64,000 nt of DNA from Occultella aeris (GCF_902703175.1 NZ_CACRYJ010000062.1:1-64000), one strand, 5' to 3'; positions 26,981 through 35,505 are shown, counted from the stretch's first letter. Program-made: numbers and translations. The notes: generated from the letters alone by a model not told the origin.

Positions 26981-27496
26981 TCAGCGGGTCGGCGGCATGC
27001 CACGGGTCGGCGGTCCGCCGGTCGGAGGCAATCCGCCCGGCGGGCGCAGCGCCATCGCCATCGCGCTGCGCGCCACCGACGGGACGAGTGAACCGATCGC
27101 GATCCCGATGATGGCGTTGATCGCCGCGGTCGCGATCTTCGCATCGAGCCCGGCGTCGGGGACGAAGGGCATCACCACCGCGATCACCGTGGCGAGGCCG
27201 ATGACCCAGCCGAAGAACCGCTGCGGCTGCGGGGTGGTCAGGATCAGCACATGCATCAGCGCCGTGGCGAGCAGCGCCGCGAGTGCGGCCGCGCCGGCGT
27301 ACCAGAAGGTGCTCGCATTCCCCCAGGCCCCGTCGCCCTCCGGTGCGAGGATGGCGATCCCGAACACCCCGCGACAGATCACGATCCCGGCGACCGCGAT
27401 GAGCGCCGCGACGAGCGCGGTGGCGGCTCCTCCGGCCCAGAGTCTGCCCGCGTCGATGGGTGGGTGGGTCGGTGGGGTCGCGTTCTGCTGGGTCAT
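26981..27496 (-). CDS. DUF6069 family membrane protein
   Basis: A 171-residue protein with four membrane helices, recognised as DUF6069 from WAGGAATALVAALIAVAGIV and the GDGAWGNAS loop after helix 1. A Pro/Gly/Thr-rich tail (GGLPPTGGPPTRGMPPTR) ends the protein. GGAGGAA precedes the ATG. No function is known for the family. It is transcribed in the same direction as fasR with 53 bp between them, so it may be a separate unit. Confidence 0.85.
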   Translation of the reverse strand: MTQQNATPPTHPPIDAGRLWAGGAATALVAALIAVAGIVICRGVFGIAILAPEGDGAWGNASTFWYAGAAALAALLATALMHVLILTTPQPQRFFGWVIGLATVIAVVMPFVPDAGLDAKIATAAINAIIGIAIGSLVPSVARSAMAMALRPPGGLPPTGGPPTRGMPPTR

Positions 27497-27610
27497 GGCA
27501 GGTTCCTCCGGTTCGATGCCGCGCGGCGGTCCACAACCAGCATCGCGACTTCGACGCTCGGCCGGGTCACTCGACCCGGATGAGGGCCGGTCGTCGCCAA
27601 AGCGGCGGGT

Positions 27611-28387
27611 TCATTCGGGGCCGCTTGCGAGCAGCTCTGCGGAGAAGAACTCCAGCGCCGTCTTCGTCTTCGTCTGCTGGGCGCCGCTGAGCGGGATGCC
27701 CTTGCTCTCCAGGAATTTCCGGACCTCCATACCGACCATCACACCTTCGCCGGGCAGGCACTTCGTCGAGAGCTCGAAGACGCGCGCACCGTCCGGATAC
27801 AGCCAGACCTCGACCACCAGGCGGCGCGAGAACGCGTCCGGACGCAGTTTGAGCTTCAGCACGAAGATCGGGCCGAGGACGGACAGATCGTCGATCGTCA
27901 GGCCGTCCGGGGCGTGCGCGGCGAGGAAGGCCCGCTGCTCTTTCGAGAACACCTTGTGCAGCGGCACCTCGCCCACCACGGCCTGCCGTACCCGCGGCGC
28001 GGTGAGTGCATGCTTCATCGACGCGGAGCAGACGTAGCCGCCGGGCATCACGTCCACCTCGACCCCGAGGTTCTCGGACGCGCGCACGTCGTCGGGCAGT
28101 TCCGAGGGCACCACCGGACGGAGCTTGATCACGGAGTCGTCTCCACGCCCCTGGATCCGTCGTGCTCGTGCGACCACCCCCACCTGATTGAGCCTGAGGT
28201 CTGGTGTGTCGAAGAAGAAGACCTGGCGGATCTGCGCCTCGAGCGGATCCACGCCGAGGGCGGCCGCCGACTGCCGGTAGGACGATCCCGGCAGCGTCAG
28301 CTTCAACTCGATGCTGTCCGCGTCCTTCACCAGGTCGAGGACCTTGACCAGATCCTCGCTCAGGAGCCGCTGGCTCTCCGTGTTCAT
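27611..28387 (-). CDS. CYTH-like (triphosphate tunnel) domain protein
   Basis: A 258-residue protein related to the CYTH/triphosphate-tunnel superfamily. SIELKLTLP near residue 25 carries a partial ExExK motif, and FFFDTPDLRLNQVGVVARAR is the characteristic second strand pair that lines the tunnel. Members bind triphosphates with divalent metals (thiamine-triphosphatase, adenylate-cyclase or inorganic triphosphatase activity); which applies here is not visible. A palindrome of the regulon described in region 4 lies in the promoter gap it shares with the antiporter. Confidence 0.75.
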   Translation of the reverse strand: MNTESQRLLSEDLVKVLDLVKDADSIELKLTLPGSSYRQSAAALGVDPLEAQIRQVFFFDTPDLRLNQVGVVARARRIQGRGDDSVIKLRPVVPSELPDDVRASENLGVEVDVMPGGYVCSASMKHALTAPRVRQAVVGEVPLHKVFSKEQRAFLAAHAPDGLTIDDLSVLGPIFVLKLKLRPDAFSRRLVVEVWLYPDGARVFELSTKCLPGEGVMVGMEVRKFLESKGIPLSGAQQTKTKTALEFFSAELLASGPE

Positions 28388-28466
28388 CTCTTCTGCCCTA
28401 CCCTTCCACGCGCCGACGGACGGGCCGGCAGCCCATCACGTCGGGCGCGGGCGACGTGACAGTGCC

Positions 28467-28512
28467 ATCCAACGCCCACCGTGGCAACCGGGCCTCACCC
28501 AGGGTGCATGAT
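28467..28512 (-). promoter_or_regulatory. 19-bp regulon palindrome (site 1a), directed at the CYTH gene
   Basis: CTCACCCAGGGTGCATGAT (28494-28512) matches CTCAYCCNNNNNGGRTGAG with mismatches in the right arm. TTGGAT (28467-28472) is the hexamer 21 nt beyond it on the minus strand. It is the weaker of two copies in this gap. Confidence 0.45.
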
Positions 28513-28530
28513 CTGGATGAGGGTGCCGAC

Positions 28531-28576
28531 CTCACGCGGACTGGGTGACGACCTGTGGCGGGGGCGGGCCTACGGT
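28531..28576 (+). promoter_or_regulatory. 19-bp regulon palindrome (site 1b) and -10 of the antiporter gene
   Basis: CTCACGCGGACTGGGTGAC (28531-28549) is followed exactly 21 nt later by TACGGT (28571-28576). It is 37 bp from site 1a. Confidence 0.6.
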
Positions 28577-28614
28577 GCGAGGATCCGGATCGGCACCGGG
28601 GCCACGGAGGAGCG

Positions 28615-29910
28615 ATGGGCTGGAGCCAGGACGTCGCGGACATCGCGATCCCGCTCCTCCTCGGAGGATCGGTGCTCGTCTATGCGATCCTGGCGCGCCG
28701 ACTCGAGCGTCTCGGCGTCACGGCGGCGATGGTGTTCGTCGCGATCGGTGTGGCGCTCGGCGAGTCCGGTACCGGGATCGTGCCGGTGGACCCGCACGCA
28801 CCGTGGTTGCTCTCCGTCGCCGAGATCACCCTGGCGCTGCTGCTCTTCTCGGACGCGGCCCGTCTACGACTGCGGGAGGTCGGCGGTGATCCGCGACCGG
28901 TGGGCCGGCTCCTGTTCATCGGGCTGCCACTCACCATCGTCGCCGGGACGTTGCTGGCGTTCGCGGTGTTCCCCTCGTCGGGATGGGCCGTCGCGGCGCT
29001 GATCGCGGCGCTGCTGGCACCCACCGATGCCGCACTCGGTGCCGCCGTCGTCAGCGATGTCCGGGTGCCGGCCCGGGTGCGCCGCCTGCTGAACGTGGAG
29101 AGCGGACTAAACGACGGTCTGGCGACGCCGGTGGTGACGGTTCTGATCGCGGCGGTCGCCGCCCAGGCCGGACTCCTCGGAGAGGAGAGCTGGGAGGTGC
29201 GCGCGCTGTGGTCGCTGACGATCGGGGTCGTGGTCGGGGTGGTGGTCGGCGGTGGGGGAGGCATGGCGCTGCGCTCGTGCCGGCGCCGCGGTTGGACGTC
29301 CCCGCTGTCCGAGCAGGTGGCCGCGTTCGCGCTGGCGTTGCTGAGCTATCTCGGGGCGACGGCTGTGGCTGCGAACGGCTTCGTCGCCGCCTTCGTCGGT
29401 GGCATGGTCCTGGCCGCGGCGTTGGGTTCTCAGGAGGCTGGAGCGGACCTGGAATACACGGAGACGTCCGGCCTGCTGGCCTCGTACGTGGTCTGGCTCG
29501 CGTTCGGTGCCGCGATGGTCGGTCCCGCCCTGGCACGGGCCACGGTCGGAACCGTGCTGATCGCGGTGGGCGCGCTGACCGTGGTCCGGATGCTCCCGGT
29601 CGCGATCGCCATGGTGGGCCGCGGATGGTCGGTCCCGACGATCGCGTTCGTCGGTTGGTTCGGTCCGCGCGGACTCGCGACCGTCATCTTCGCCCTCATC
29701 GCGCTGGAGTCGCTTGGTGCCTCGGCGCTCTCGGACCACCTGCTCGACGTCGCGGCCGTCACGGTGCTTGGCTCGATCCTCGCGCACGGGGTCAGCGCGG
29801 CACCGCTCGCCGTTCGCTACGGGAGGTGGGCGGCTGGGCGGCCCGCCACCTCTCCCGAACTGGTCGAGGTCGCCCCGGCCCCACGACGGCGCCTGGACCT
29901 GCACACCTGA
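28615..29910 (+). CDS. CPA1-family sodium:proton antiporter
   Basis: A 431-residue inner-membrane exchanger with about 12 hydrophobic helices and no long cytosolic tail. Family hallmarks are APTDAALGAAVVSD and NVESGLNDGLATPV; the GLND core provides the ion-binding Asp. It should expel Na+ (or K+) in exchange for H+, serving pH and salt homeostasis. GGAGGAG sits just before ATG 28615. Two copies of the regional 19-bp palindrome precede it, one with a well-placed -10, so it is probably induced with the stress-type genes that follow. Confidence 0.92.
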   Translation: MGWSQDVADIAIPLLLGGSVLVYAILARRLERLGVTAAMVFVAIGVALGESGTGIVPVDPHAPWLLSVAEITLALLLFSDAARLRLREVGGDPRPVGRLLFIGLPLTIVAGTLLAFAVFPSSGWAVAALIAALLAPTDAALGAAVVSDVRVPARVRRLLNVESGLNDGLATPVVTVLIAAVAAQAGLLGEESWEVRALWSLTIGVVVGVVVGGGGGMALRSCRRRGWTSPLSEQVAAFALALLSYLGATAVAANGFVAAFVGGMVLAAALGSQEAGADLEYTETSGLLASYVVWLAFGAAMVGPALARATVGTVLIAVGALTVVRMLPVAIAMVGRGWSVPTIAFVGWFGPRGLATVIFALIALESLGASALSDHLLDVAAVTVLGSILAHGVSAAPLAVRYGRWAAGRPATSPELVEVAPAPRRRLDLHT

Positions 29911-29931
29911 TCCGCGGGCCCCGAACGGCCC

Positions 29932-30135
29932 TCACGAGCCGGGGTCGACCTTGCGCAACTCCCGGATCACCAAGCCGGCCTGGGCCAGGGCACGAAGAAG
30001 CCCGGCTAGGGCGGCGACATCGGGAACGCGGCAGCGCAGGACCGTGTCCATACCCGATTCGACGGCGGTCACGTCACCGAGGCCGGCCACGACCTCCTCC
30101 CGGACGCTGCCGCGCACCCGGATGTCGTAGCGCAT
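29932..30135 (-). CDS. Small conserved protein, paralogue 1 of 3
   Basis: A 67-residue protein starting MRYDIRVRG, with a predicted beta-alpha-beta layout and the signature DTVLRCRVPDVAALAGLLRAL. No known domain is recognised. It is about 60% identical to the protein at 51.7 kb and more distantly related to that at 44.8 kb. All three are minus-strand genes 200-230 bp from a divergent plus-strand gene that has the 19-bp palindrome. GAGGAGGAG precedes the ATG. The fold resembles small ACT- or ferredoxin-like modules, so a sensory or partner role is possible but unproven. Confidence 0.82.
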   Translation of the reverse strand: MRYDIRVRGSVREEVVAGLGDVTAVESGMDTVLRCRVPDVAALAGLLRALAQAGLVIRELRKVDPGS

Positions 30136-30252
30136 GGCTCCTCCTCGGCGCCGAACGATGCTGCTCGTGCCAGCATCCGCCGTCGGAGACCCGATCACCT
30201 CATACGAATCGGACGAACGCGGGCGCCCATCGTCGACGCCCACGCCGACCCA

Positions 30253-30299
30253 GTCATCCCCGGTGGGTGATGCCCACTCTCCGAGGGTCCACCGAGGAT
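30253..30299 (+). promoter_or_regulatory. 19-bp regulon palindrome (site 2) and -10 of the first DUF1269 gene
   Basis: GTCATCCCCGGTGGGTGAT (30253-30271) is followed by GAGGAT (30294-30299) 22 nt later. A half-site GGATGAGG (30296-30303) overlaps the -10. Confidence 0.55.
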
Positions 30300-30365
30300 G
30301 AGGTCGATGTACCGCCACGGACGACCGGAGCCGACGGCGGATCTGACAGTTTGAGGAGAGGTCGG

Positions 30366-30863
30366 ATGGCAACCCTGAGCGTGTGGAAGTTCGACACAGC
30401 CGACGGTGCGCAGCGCACCGCGGTCGCGCTGGAGGCACTGGCCAAGCAGGGCCTGCTCACGATCGCCGACACGGCGACCGTGTCGTGGGAGACAGGCAAG
30501 AAGCGGCCGAAGACGAGGCAGGGCACCAGCACCACCGGCATCGCCGCGATGGGAGGGGCGTTCTGGGGCATGCTGTTCGGACTGATCTTCTTCGTGCCGT
30601 TCCTGGGTGCGGCCGTCGGCGCCGGGATCGGTGCGGTGACCGGGTCCCTGACGGACGTCGGCATCGATGACGACTTCATCAACTCCGTACGGGAACAGGT
30701 GGTCCCGGGTACGTCCGCACTCTTCCTGATGTCCGCGAACGCCGTCGTCGACAAGGTCCACGAGAGCCTGCAGGCCCAGGGCCTGCACGGGACGCTCGTG
30801 CAGACCAACCTCTCGAACGAGCAGGAGGCGCAGCTGCGGGAGGCGTTCGGCGAGGACGCCTGA
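30366..30863 (+). CDS. DUF1269 family membrane protein, copy 1
   Basis: A 165-residue protein of the DUF1269 family. The N terminus (MATLSVWKFDTADGA) precedes a Gly-rich hydrophobic hairpin at about 62-92 (FWGMLFGLIFFVPFLGAAVG), then a region with VVPGTSALFLM and a C-terminal NLSNEQEAQLREAF. Family members are often induced by stress, and their function is unknown. It is about 75% identical to the copy at 52.1 kb, with the same length and the same divergent neighbour. AGGAGAGG precedes the ATG. The sulfatase follows 87 bp later and may be cotranscribed. Confidence 0.9.
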   Translation: MATLSVWKFDTADGAQRTAVALEALAKQGLLTIADTATVSWETGKKRPKTRQGTSTTGIAAMGGAFWGMLFGLIFFVPFLGAAVGAGIGAVTGSLTDVGIDDDFINSVREQVVPGTSALFLMSANAVVDKVHESLQAQGLHGTLVQTNLSNEQEAQLREAFGEDA

Positions 30864-30950
30864 GGCCAAGCCTCGACGATGACCGGCTCCGAATCCGGAA
30901 CCGGAGGTGCCCCGGCTCAGAGGTGGGTCGGGACGGACCAGGAGCACATG

Positions 30951-33311
30951 ATGGTGGACTCTCAGCAGGTGCAGCGCACGGCATTGCCGATCCCCGACCT
31001 CGCCTACACGGGCACGGTCACCTACGACGCGACCGACCCGGACACGTCCTTCCCGCCGATCACTCCTGTTCGACCGCCCGCAGGTGCGCCGAACGTGCTC
31101 GTCGTGCTCATCGACGACACCGGATTCGGGGCCTCGAGCGCGTTCGGTGGCCCGGTCCAGACGCCCAACTTCGAACGTGTCGCCGACCAAGGGCTCAAGT
31201 ACACCCGGTTCCACACGACAGCGTTGTGCTCGCCCACGCGTGCCGCGCTGCTCTCCGGCCGGAACCACCACACGGTCGGCATGGGAGGGATCACCGAGAT
31301 TGCCACCAGCGCACCCGGCTACAGCAGCGTGCGCCCCAACAATTGTGCGCCGCTGGCCGAGACCCTCAAGCTCAACGGTTACAACACAGCCCAATTCGGC
31401 AAGTGCCACGAGGTGCCTGTCTGGGAGGCCAGCGCAGTCGGCCCGTTCGACCACTGGCCGCACCCGGGTGGTGGCTTCGAGTACTTCTACGGATTCCTCG
31501 GCGGAGAGACCAACCAGTGGTACCCCGCGATCTACGAGAACACCTCGCCCGTCGAAGCGTGGGGCACGCCGGACCAGGGATACCACTTCATGGCCGACAT
31601 GACCGACAAGGCCATCGACTGGACGCGCCAGCAGAAGTCGCTCGCCCCGGACAAGCCCTTCTTCACCTACTTCGCCCCCGGCGCCACACACGCACCGCAC
31701 CACGTTCCCACTGAGTGGGCCGACCAGTACAAGGGCCAGTTCGACCAGGGCTGGGACGAGGTCCGCAAGGAGACGTTCGCCCGCCAGATCGAACTCGGTG
31801 TCATCCCGGCAGATGCGGTCCTCACCGAACGCAGCCCCGGTATCCCCTCCTGGGATGAGATGAGCGACGTCATCAAGCCGGCCCTCGCGCGTCAGATGGA
31901 GGTGTACGCGGGATTCCTCGCCTACACCGACCACTACGTGGGCAAACTCCTTGACGCCTACGACGAGCTCGGCATCCTCGACGACACGCTCATCTACGTG
32001 ATCATCGGTGACAACGGCGCCTCGGCCGAGGGCTCGATGCATGGCACCACCAACGAGGGCTTCACGATCAACCACATGAACGAGATCGAGACTGAGGAAT
32101 ACGTCGCCGCGCACATCGCCGACCTCGGCACCCCGAGTTCGTACAACCACTACGCGGTGGGTTGGGCACACGCGATGGACACGCCTTACCAGTGGACCAA
32201 GCAGGTCGCAAGCCACTGGGGCGGCACTCGAAACGGCACGATCGTGAGCTGGCCGAACGGTGGTGTTCAGAAGGGCGGGATCCGCAACCAGTTCAGTCAC
32301 GTGATCGACGTCGCACCGACCGTGCTTGAGGCGGCCGGCATCCCGGAGCCCAGCACCGTCAACGGTGTGACACAGCGACCCTACGAGGGCACGCCGATGA
32401 ACTACACCTTCGCCGACGCCGATGCCGACGAGCGCCACACCACGCAGTACTTCGAGATGGTCGGCAACAGGGCGATCTTCCACAGGGGCTGGACGGCGGT
32501 CGCCAAGCACAAGGACCCGTGGCTCGGCTCCAGCCACGGCCTCGACGAAGATATCTGGGAGTTGTACAACGTCGAGGAGGATTGGACCCAATCCAACGAT
32601 CTCGCTGCACTGGAACCCGAGAGGTTGGCGCACCTGCAGCAACTGTTCCTCATCCAGGCGGCCCGTTTCAACGTGCTGCCGCTCGATATCCGCACAGCTG
32701 AGCGCTTCAACTCCGATCTCGCAGGCCGCCCAGCACTGATCACCGCGCAGAGTCAGAAGCTCTACCGCGGCATGCGACGGCTCGGAGAGAACTCGGCGAT
32801 CAACATCAAGAACAAGTCGTTCACCGTCACGGCCAAGGTCGTCATACCCGCAGAGGGCACCAACGGCGTGGTCATCGCTCAGGGCGGCGCGTACGGTGGC
32901 TGGTCGTTCTACGGCGTCAACGGCAGACTCGCGTTCGCCTACAACCTTCTGGGCATCCACACCGACACCATCCGCTCCGAGGCACCCGTGCCCGCAGGGA
33001 CCACTGAGATCCGGGTGCACTTCGCTTACGACGGAGGCGGTCTCGCCAAGGGTGGCACGGTCACCCTGTTCGCCGATGCCCGCCAGATCGGTGAGGGTCG
33101 CGTGGAGAGGACGATCCCGTTCCAGTTCACGTTCGACGAGACGGTCGATGTGGGCGTCGATCTGGCTTCGCCGGTCTCGTCCGACTACACCGCCACGGGC
33201 AACGAGTTCACCGGCGATCTGGACTGGGTGCAGATCGACCTAGGTGAGGATGATCACTCGCACCTCATCGACGACGAGCACAAGGTCGCGGTCGCCATGA
33301 TGAAGCAGTAG
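30951..33311 (+). CDS. Arylsulfatase (type I, formylglycine-dependent)
   Basis: A 786-residue sulfatase that hydrolyses sulfate esters. The formylglycine signature CSPTRAALLSGR carries Cys93, which must be oxidised by a formylglycine-generating enzyme; that enzyme is not encoded in the window. Metal ligands begin in LIDDTGFG. Length and the C-terminal beta domain (about 620-780) match the large AtsA-like group. AGGAG is 6 nt before ATG 30951; ATGs at 30948 and 30879 also lie in frame. No signal peptide is seen, so the enzyme is probably cytosolic. Together with two SulP permeases in the region it hints at sulfur handling. Confidence 0.93.
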   Translation: MVDSQQVQRTALPIPDLAYTGTVTYDATDPDTSFPPITPVRPPAGAPNVLVVLIDDTGFGASSAFGGPVQTPNFERVADQGLKYTRFHTTALCSPTRAALLSGRNHHTVGMGGITEIATSAPGYSSVRPNNCAPLAETLKLNGYNTAQFGKCHEVPVWEASAVGPFDHWPHPGGGFEYFYGFLGGETNQWYPAIYENTSPVEAWGTPDQGYHFMADMTDKAIDWTRQQKSLAPDKPFFTYFAPGATHAPHHVPTEWADQYKGQFDQGWDEVRKETFARQIELGVIPADAVLTERSPGIPSWDEMSDVIKPALARQMEVYAGFLAYTDHYVGKLLDAYDELGILDDTLIYVIIGDNGASAEGSMHGTTNEGFTINHMNEIETEEYVAAHIADLGTPSSYNHYAVGWAHAMDTPYQWTKQVASHWGGTRNGTIVSWPNGGVQKGGIRNQFSHVIDVAPTVLEAAGIPEPSTVNGVTQRPYEGTPMNYTFADADADERHTTQYFEMVGNRAIFHRGWTAVAKHKDPWLGSSHGLDEDIWELYNVEEDWTQSNDLAALEPERLAHLQQLFLIQAARFNVLPLDIRTAERFNSDLAGRPALITAQSQKLYRGMRRLGENSAINIKNKSFTVTAKVVIPAEGTNGVVIAQGGAYGGWSFYGVNGRLAFAYNLLGIHTDTIRSEAPVPAGTTEIRVHFAYDGGGLAKGGTVTLFADARQIGEGRVERTIPFQFTFDETVDVGVDLASPVSSDYTATGNEFTGDLDWVQIDLGEDDHSHLIDDEHKVAVAMMKQ

Positions 33312-33598
33312 CTCATGGCGAGCCTGCCTCCTTCCTGTGCCGACGGCCACCAGCGACGCGACCCTCAGGTTCGTCGCGGCGGTCACCTCCGGCCCAAGGA
33401 CCGTGCCGGTCGAAGACCGCGTGGCGCGTGCCCATGGCGAGAAGGACGCCCAGCAGAGCGCAGGCCAGGGGTAGGACCTGGTGCGGAACCGAGCCCGCCA
33501 GGACCAGGGTGCGGCCATGATCCGGAATGCTAGGGAGGTCCAGTCCCAGGGACCTCATCCCGGGTGGGTGAGGCTCCTGGGACCGATTGCGCCGGAAG
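33312..33598. other. 287-bp gap between convergent genes, with an apparently orphan promoter
   Basis: It holds the regulon palindrome and -10 listed at 33527-33572 pointing to the minus strand, but no convincing gene downstream. One minus-strand frame (33313-33558) has a hydrophobic stretch around LACALLGVLLAM, yet its only full-length start lies inside the palindrome. The gap may hold a decayed membrane-protein gene or a small RNA antisense to the sulfatase 3' end. Confidence 0.4.
33527..33572 (-). promoter_or_regulatory. 19-bp regulon palindrome (site 3) with -10 TAGCAT, minus strand
   Basis: CTCATCCCGGGTGGGTGAG (33554-33572) fits the consensus at every fixed base except one. TAGCAT (33527-33532 on the minus strand) lies exactly 21 nt away. 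No clear gene is driven. Confidence 0.6.
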
Positions 33599-33991
33599 TC
33601 ATTGCGGGTCTGGTGCCGCCACCCACTGCACGAGCTGGTAGATGACGCCGTTCGGGTCCCTCATCTGGAAGTAGCGCTCGCCCCACGGCTCGGTCTCGAT
33701 CTCGGTGGCGATCTCGACGCCCTCGCCGCGCAGCCGCTCGTACTCGGCGTCGATCGCGTCCACTGTGAAGACGACGAGCAGTCCGTCGGCCGTTCCGGCA
33801 GCCGAAGCAGGCTTGAACGTCGGCAGGCCCACGCGCAGGTAGATCAGGGCCATGCCCGCCTCGGGATGCGTCAGCGAGACGAACCCGTCCGCCGCCATGG
33901 CCTGGGTGAAGCCCAGGTGGTCGCGGACCCAGGCGGCTGAGGCCTCGACGTCCGGGACATTGAGCGACAGTGATGACTCAGTGATGTGCAT
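33599..33991 (-). CDS. VOC-family (glyoxalase/bleomycin-resistance-like) protein
   Basis: A 130-residue vicinal-oxygen-chelate protein with two beta-alpha-beta-beta-beta modules. Typical segments are SLNVPDVEASAAWVRDHLGF and YFQMRDPNGVIYQLVQW, whose final acidic or polar residues take part in the metal site of active members. The substrate is unknown; the group includes glyoxalases, dioxygenases and antibiotic-binding proteins. AAGGAGA precedes ATG 33991. It diverges from a TetR gene across a perfect 14-bp dyad, so it is very likely a target of that repressor. Confidence 0.88.
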   Translation of the reverse strand: MHITESSLSLNVPDVEASAAWVRDHLGFTQAMAADGFVSLTHPEAGMALIYLRVGLPTFKPASAAGTADGLLVVFTVDAIDAEYERLRGEGVEIATEIETEPWGERYFQMRDPNGVIYQLVQWVAAPDPQ

Positions 33992-34012
33992 GGGTCTCCT
34001 TCGAGGCAATAA

Positions 34013-34049
34013 CAGCGTACGGTGTACGAGGTAGTTACACCGTACGCTG
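34013..34049. promoter_or_regulatory. TetR operator, perfect 14-bp inverted repeat
   Basis: CAGCGTACGGTGTA (34013-34026) and its exact complement TACACCGTACGCTG (34036-34049) are separated by 9 bp, between the divergent VOC and TetR genes. Each arm contains a further GTAC-based partial symmetry. Confidence 0.8.
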
Positions 34050-34079
34050 CACAACGATCGTGATGCAAGAATCATTCCC

Positions 34080-34847
34080 ATGGGCGACGACGAATCCGAG
34101 GTGGTCGGTCGCGACCGGACCCTCGCCCTGCTCTGGCGCGGACAGGAATCGCCGGTCCCGCGCCGTCGCGGACCATCTCCCGCCCACACGCTCGACGAGG
34201 TGATCCTGGCCGCGGTCGCGCTCGCGGACGCCGATGGGGCGGCGGCACTGAGCGTGCGAGCCGTGGCGGCTGCCGTCGGCATGGCACCGATGTCCCTGTA
34301 CACCCACGTGCCCGGGATGTCGGAACTGACCGACCTCATGGTCGATCATCTCTACCTGACCATGCCGCGCCCGGCCTGGGGGCGCCGGCGGTGGCGCCGC
34401 AGGGTCACGGCCGTGGCCGAGGCGAACCGGGACCTGCTCCGGGCGCACCCATGGCTGGTGGAGGTCGTGGCACTGTCCCGACCGCCGCTCGGGCCCGGCC
34501 AGATGGCCAAGTACGAATACGAGCTGGCCGCGTTCGACGGCACCGGCCTGTCCGACGTCGACGTCGACGCCGCGCTGACCTTCCTGCTCGGCTTCACCCA
34601 GCAGCAGGCACTCGCCGAACGCGCGGTCGAAACGGCGCGCCGTGACTCCGGCGTCACGGATGCACAGTGGTGGGCCGCCAACGGCCCCCTGCTCGCGAGC
34701 GTGCTCGACCCGGCCCGATACCCTCGAGCGGTCCGGATCGGCGAGGCGGCGGGCGCGGCCCACGGTGCCGCATACGACCCGGATGCCGCCTTCGGTTTCG
34801 GCCTGGACCGGCTCCTGGCAGGTCTCGCGGACCTCATCGATGCCTGA
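34080..34847 (+). CDS. TetR-family repressor with TetR-like C-terminal domain
   Basis: A 255-residue regulator. Residues about 37-85 contain the TetR helix-turn-helix (LDEVILAAVALADADGAAAL ... VAAAVGMAPMSLYTHV). The C-terminal part resembles the tetracycline-repressor-type ligand domain, with a long helix around ALTFLLGFTQQQALAERAVE. It diverges from the VOC gene over the perfect 14-bp dyad, so it probably controls both genes. The ligand is unknown. The N terminus is about 35 residues longer than the minimum, with a basic stretch before the DNA-binding domain. Confidence 0.9.
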   Translation: MGDDESEVVGRDRTLALLWRGQESPVPRRRGPSPAHTLDEVILAAVALADADGAAALSVRAVAAAVGMAPMSLYTHVPGMSELTDLMVDHLYLTMPRPAWGRRRWRRRVTAVAEANRDLLRAHPWLVEVVALSRPPLGPGQMAKYEYELAAFDGTGLSDVDVDAALTFLLGFTQQQALAERAVETARRDSGVTDAQWWAANGPLLASVLDPARYPRAVRIGEAAGAAHGAAYDPDAAFGFGLDRLLAGLADLIDA

Positions 34848-34868
34848 GCCGGACCTCGATCGGGCGCT

Positions 34869-34912
34869 TTCACCCTGGTTGGGTGAGGCGCTCCGGCCGG
34901 ATCGGCGAGCAT
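34869..34912 (+). promoter_or_regulatory. 19-bp regulon palindrome (site 4) and -10 of the DUF6325 gene
   Basis: TTCACCCTGGTTGGGTGAG (34869-34887) is followed by GAGCAT (34907-34912), here 19 nt downstream rather than 21. Confidence 0.55.
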
Positions 34913-35010
34913 GCTGACCGGTGGGCGCAGGGCCCTCGGTGCCGCATCATGCTGCCGAAGTCATGGTGGCACGGCCGGCACCCCCACGGATCGGACACGG
35001 AGGACGTGCC

Positions 35011-35454
35011 ATGACCGAATCTCTCGATGAGATCGGCCCCATCGACTACCTCGTTCTGGAGTTCCCGGGCAACCAATTCCGCGGTGATGTCTTTCCGCGG
35101 CTGCTCGACCTCGTGGACGGCGGGCTGATCAGGATCATCGACCTGCTGTTCGTTCGCAAGGAAGCCGATGGTGAGGTCACGATGCTGACCATCTCCGACC
35201 TTGACGGCGACGGCGAGCTCGACCTTGCCGTCTTCGAAGGTGCCTCGACCGGGCTGATCGGGGAGGACGACCTCGACGATGTCGGCGGGGTCATCGAGCC
35301 GGGCAGTTCCGCAGCAGTCCTGATCTACGAGAACCTGTGGGCAGTTCCGTTCGCCGCCGCCGTCCGAGCCTCCGGCGGGCAGTTGGTCTCCAACGGCCGG
35401 ATCCCGTTGCACGAGTTCCTGGAGTCGCTCGACGAGACCGAAGCGGACGCCTGA
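35011..35454 (+). CDS. DUF6325 family protein
   Basis: A 147-residue acidic protein recognised as DUF6325 by its start GPIDYLVLEFPGNQFRGDV and the RIIDLLFVRKEADG segment, where a short helix and beta hairpin alternate. No membrane helix is clear, although the centre (SAAVLIYENLWAVPFAAAV) is hydrophobic. The family is often found beside SHOCT-domain genes in actinobacteria, as here (51 bp downstream, same strand). Function is unknown. GGAGG lies before ATG 35011 and the regional palindrome is about 120 bp upstream. Confidence 0.85.
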   Translation: MTESLDEIGPIDYLVLEFPGNQFRGDVFPRLLDLVDGGLIRIIDLLFVRKEADGEVTMLTISDLDGDGELDLAVFEGASTGLIGEDDLDDVGGVIEPGSSAAVLIYENLWAVPFAAAVRASGGQLVSNGRIPLHEFLESLDETEADA

Positions 35455-35505
35455 CCAGAGCCCGGTCCGACCATCCAACCTGAGTCCATCGGAAGGGAAC
35501 CCACA

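Noticed and set aside
30195-33020. 941-codon open frame on the minus strand opposite DUF1269 and the sulfatase
   Set aside because: Val/Asp/Arg-rich composition typical of an antisense frame in GC-rich coding DNA; the plus strand carries clear sulfatase motifs.
33240-33518. 92-codon minus-strand frame with an ATG 8 nt after the site-3 -10 box
   Set aside because: Trp/Arg-rich with no domain and overlapping the sulfatase 3' end; kept only as a possible transcript, not as a gene.
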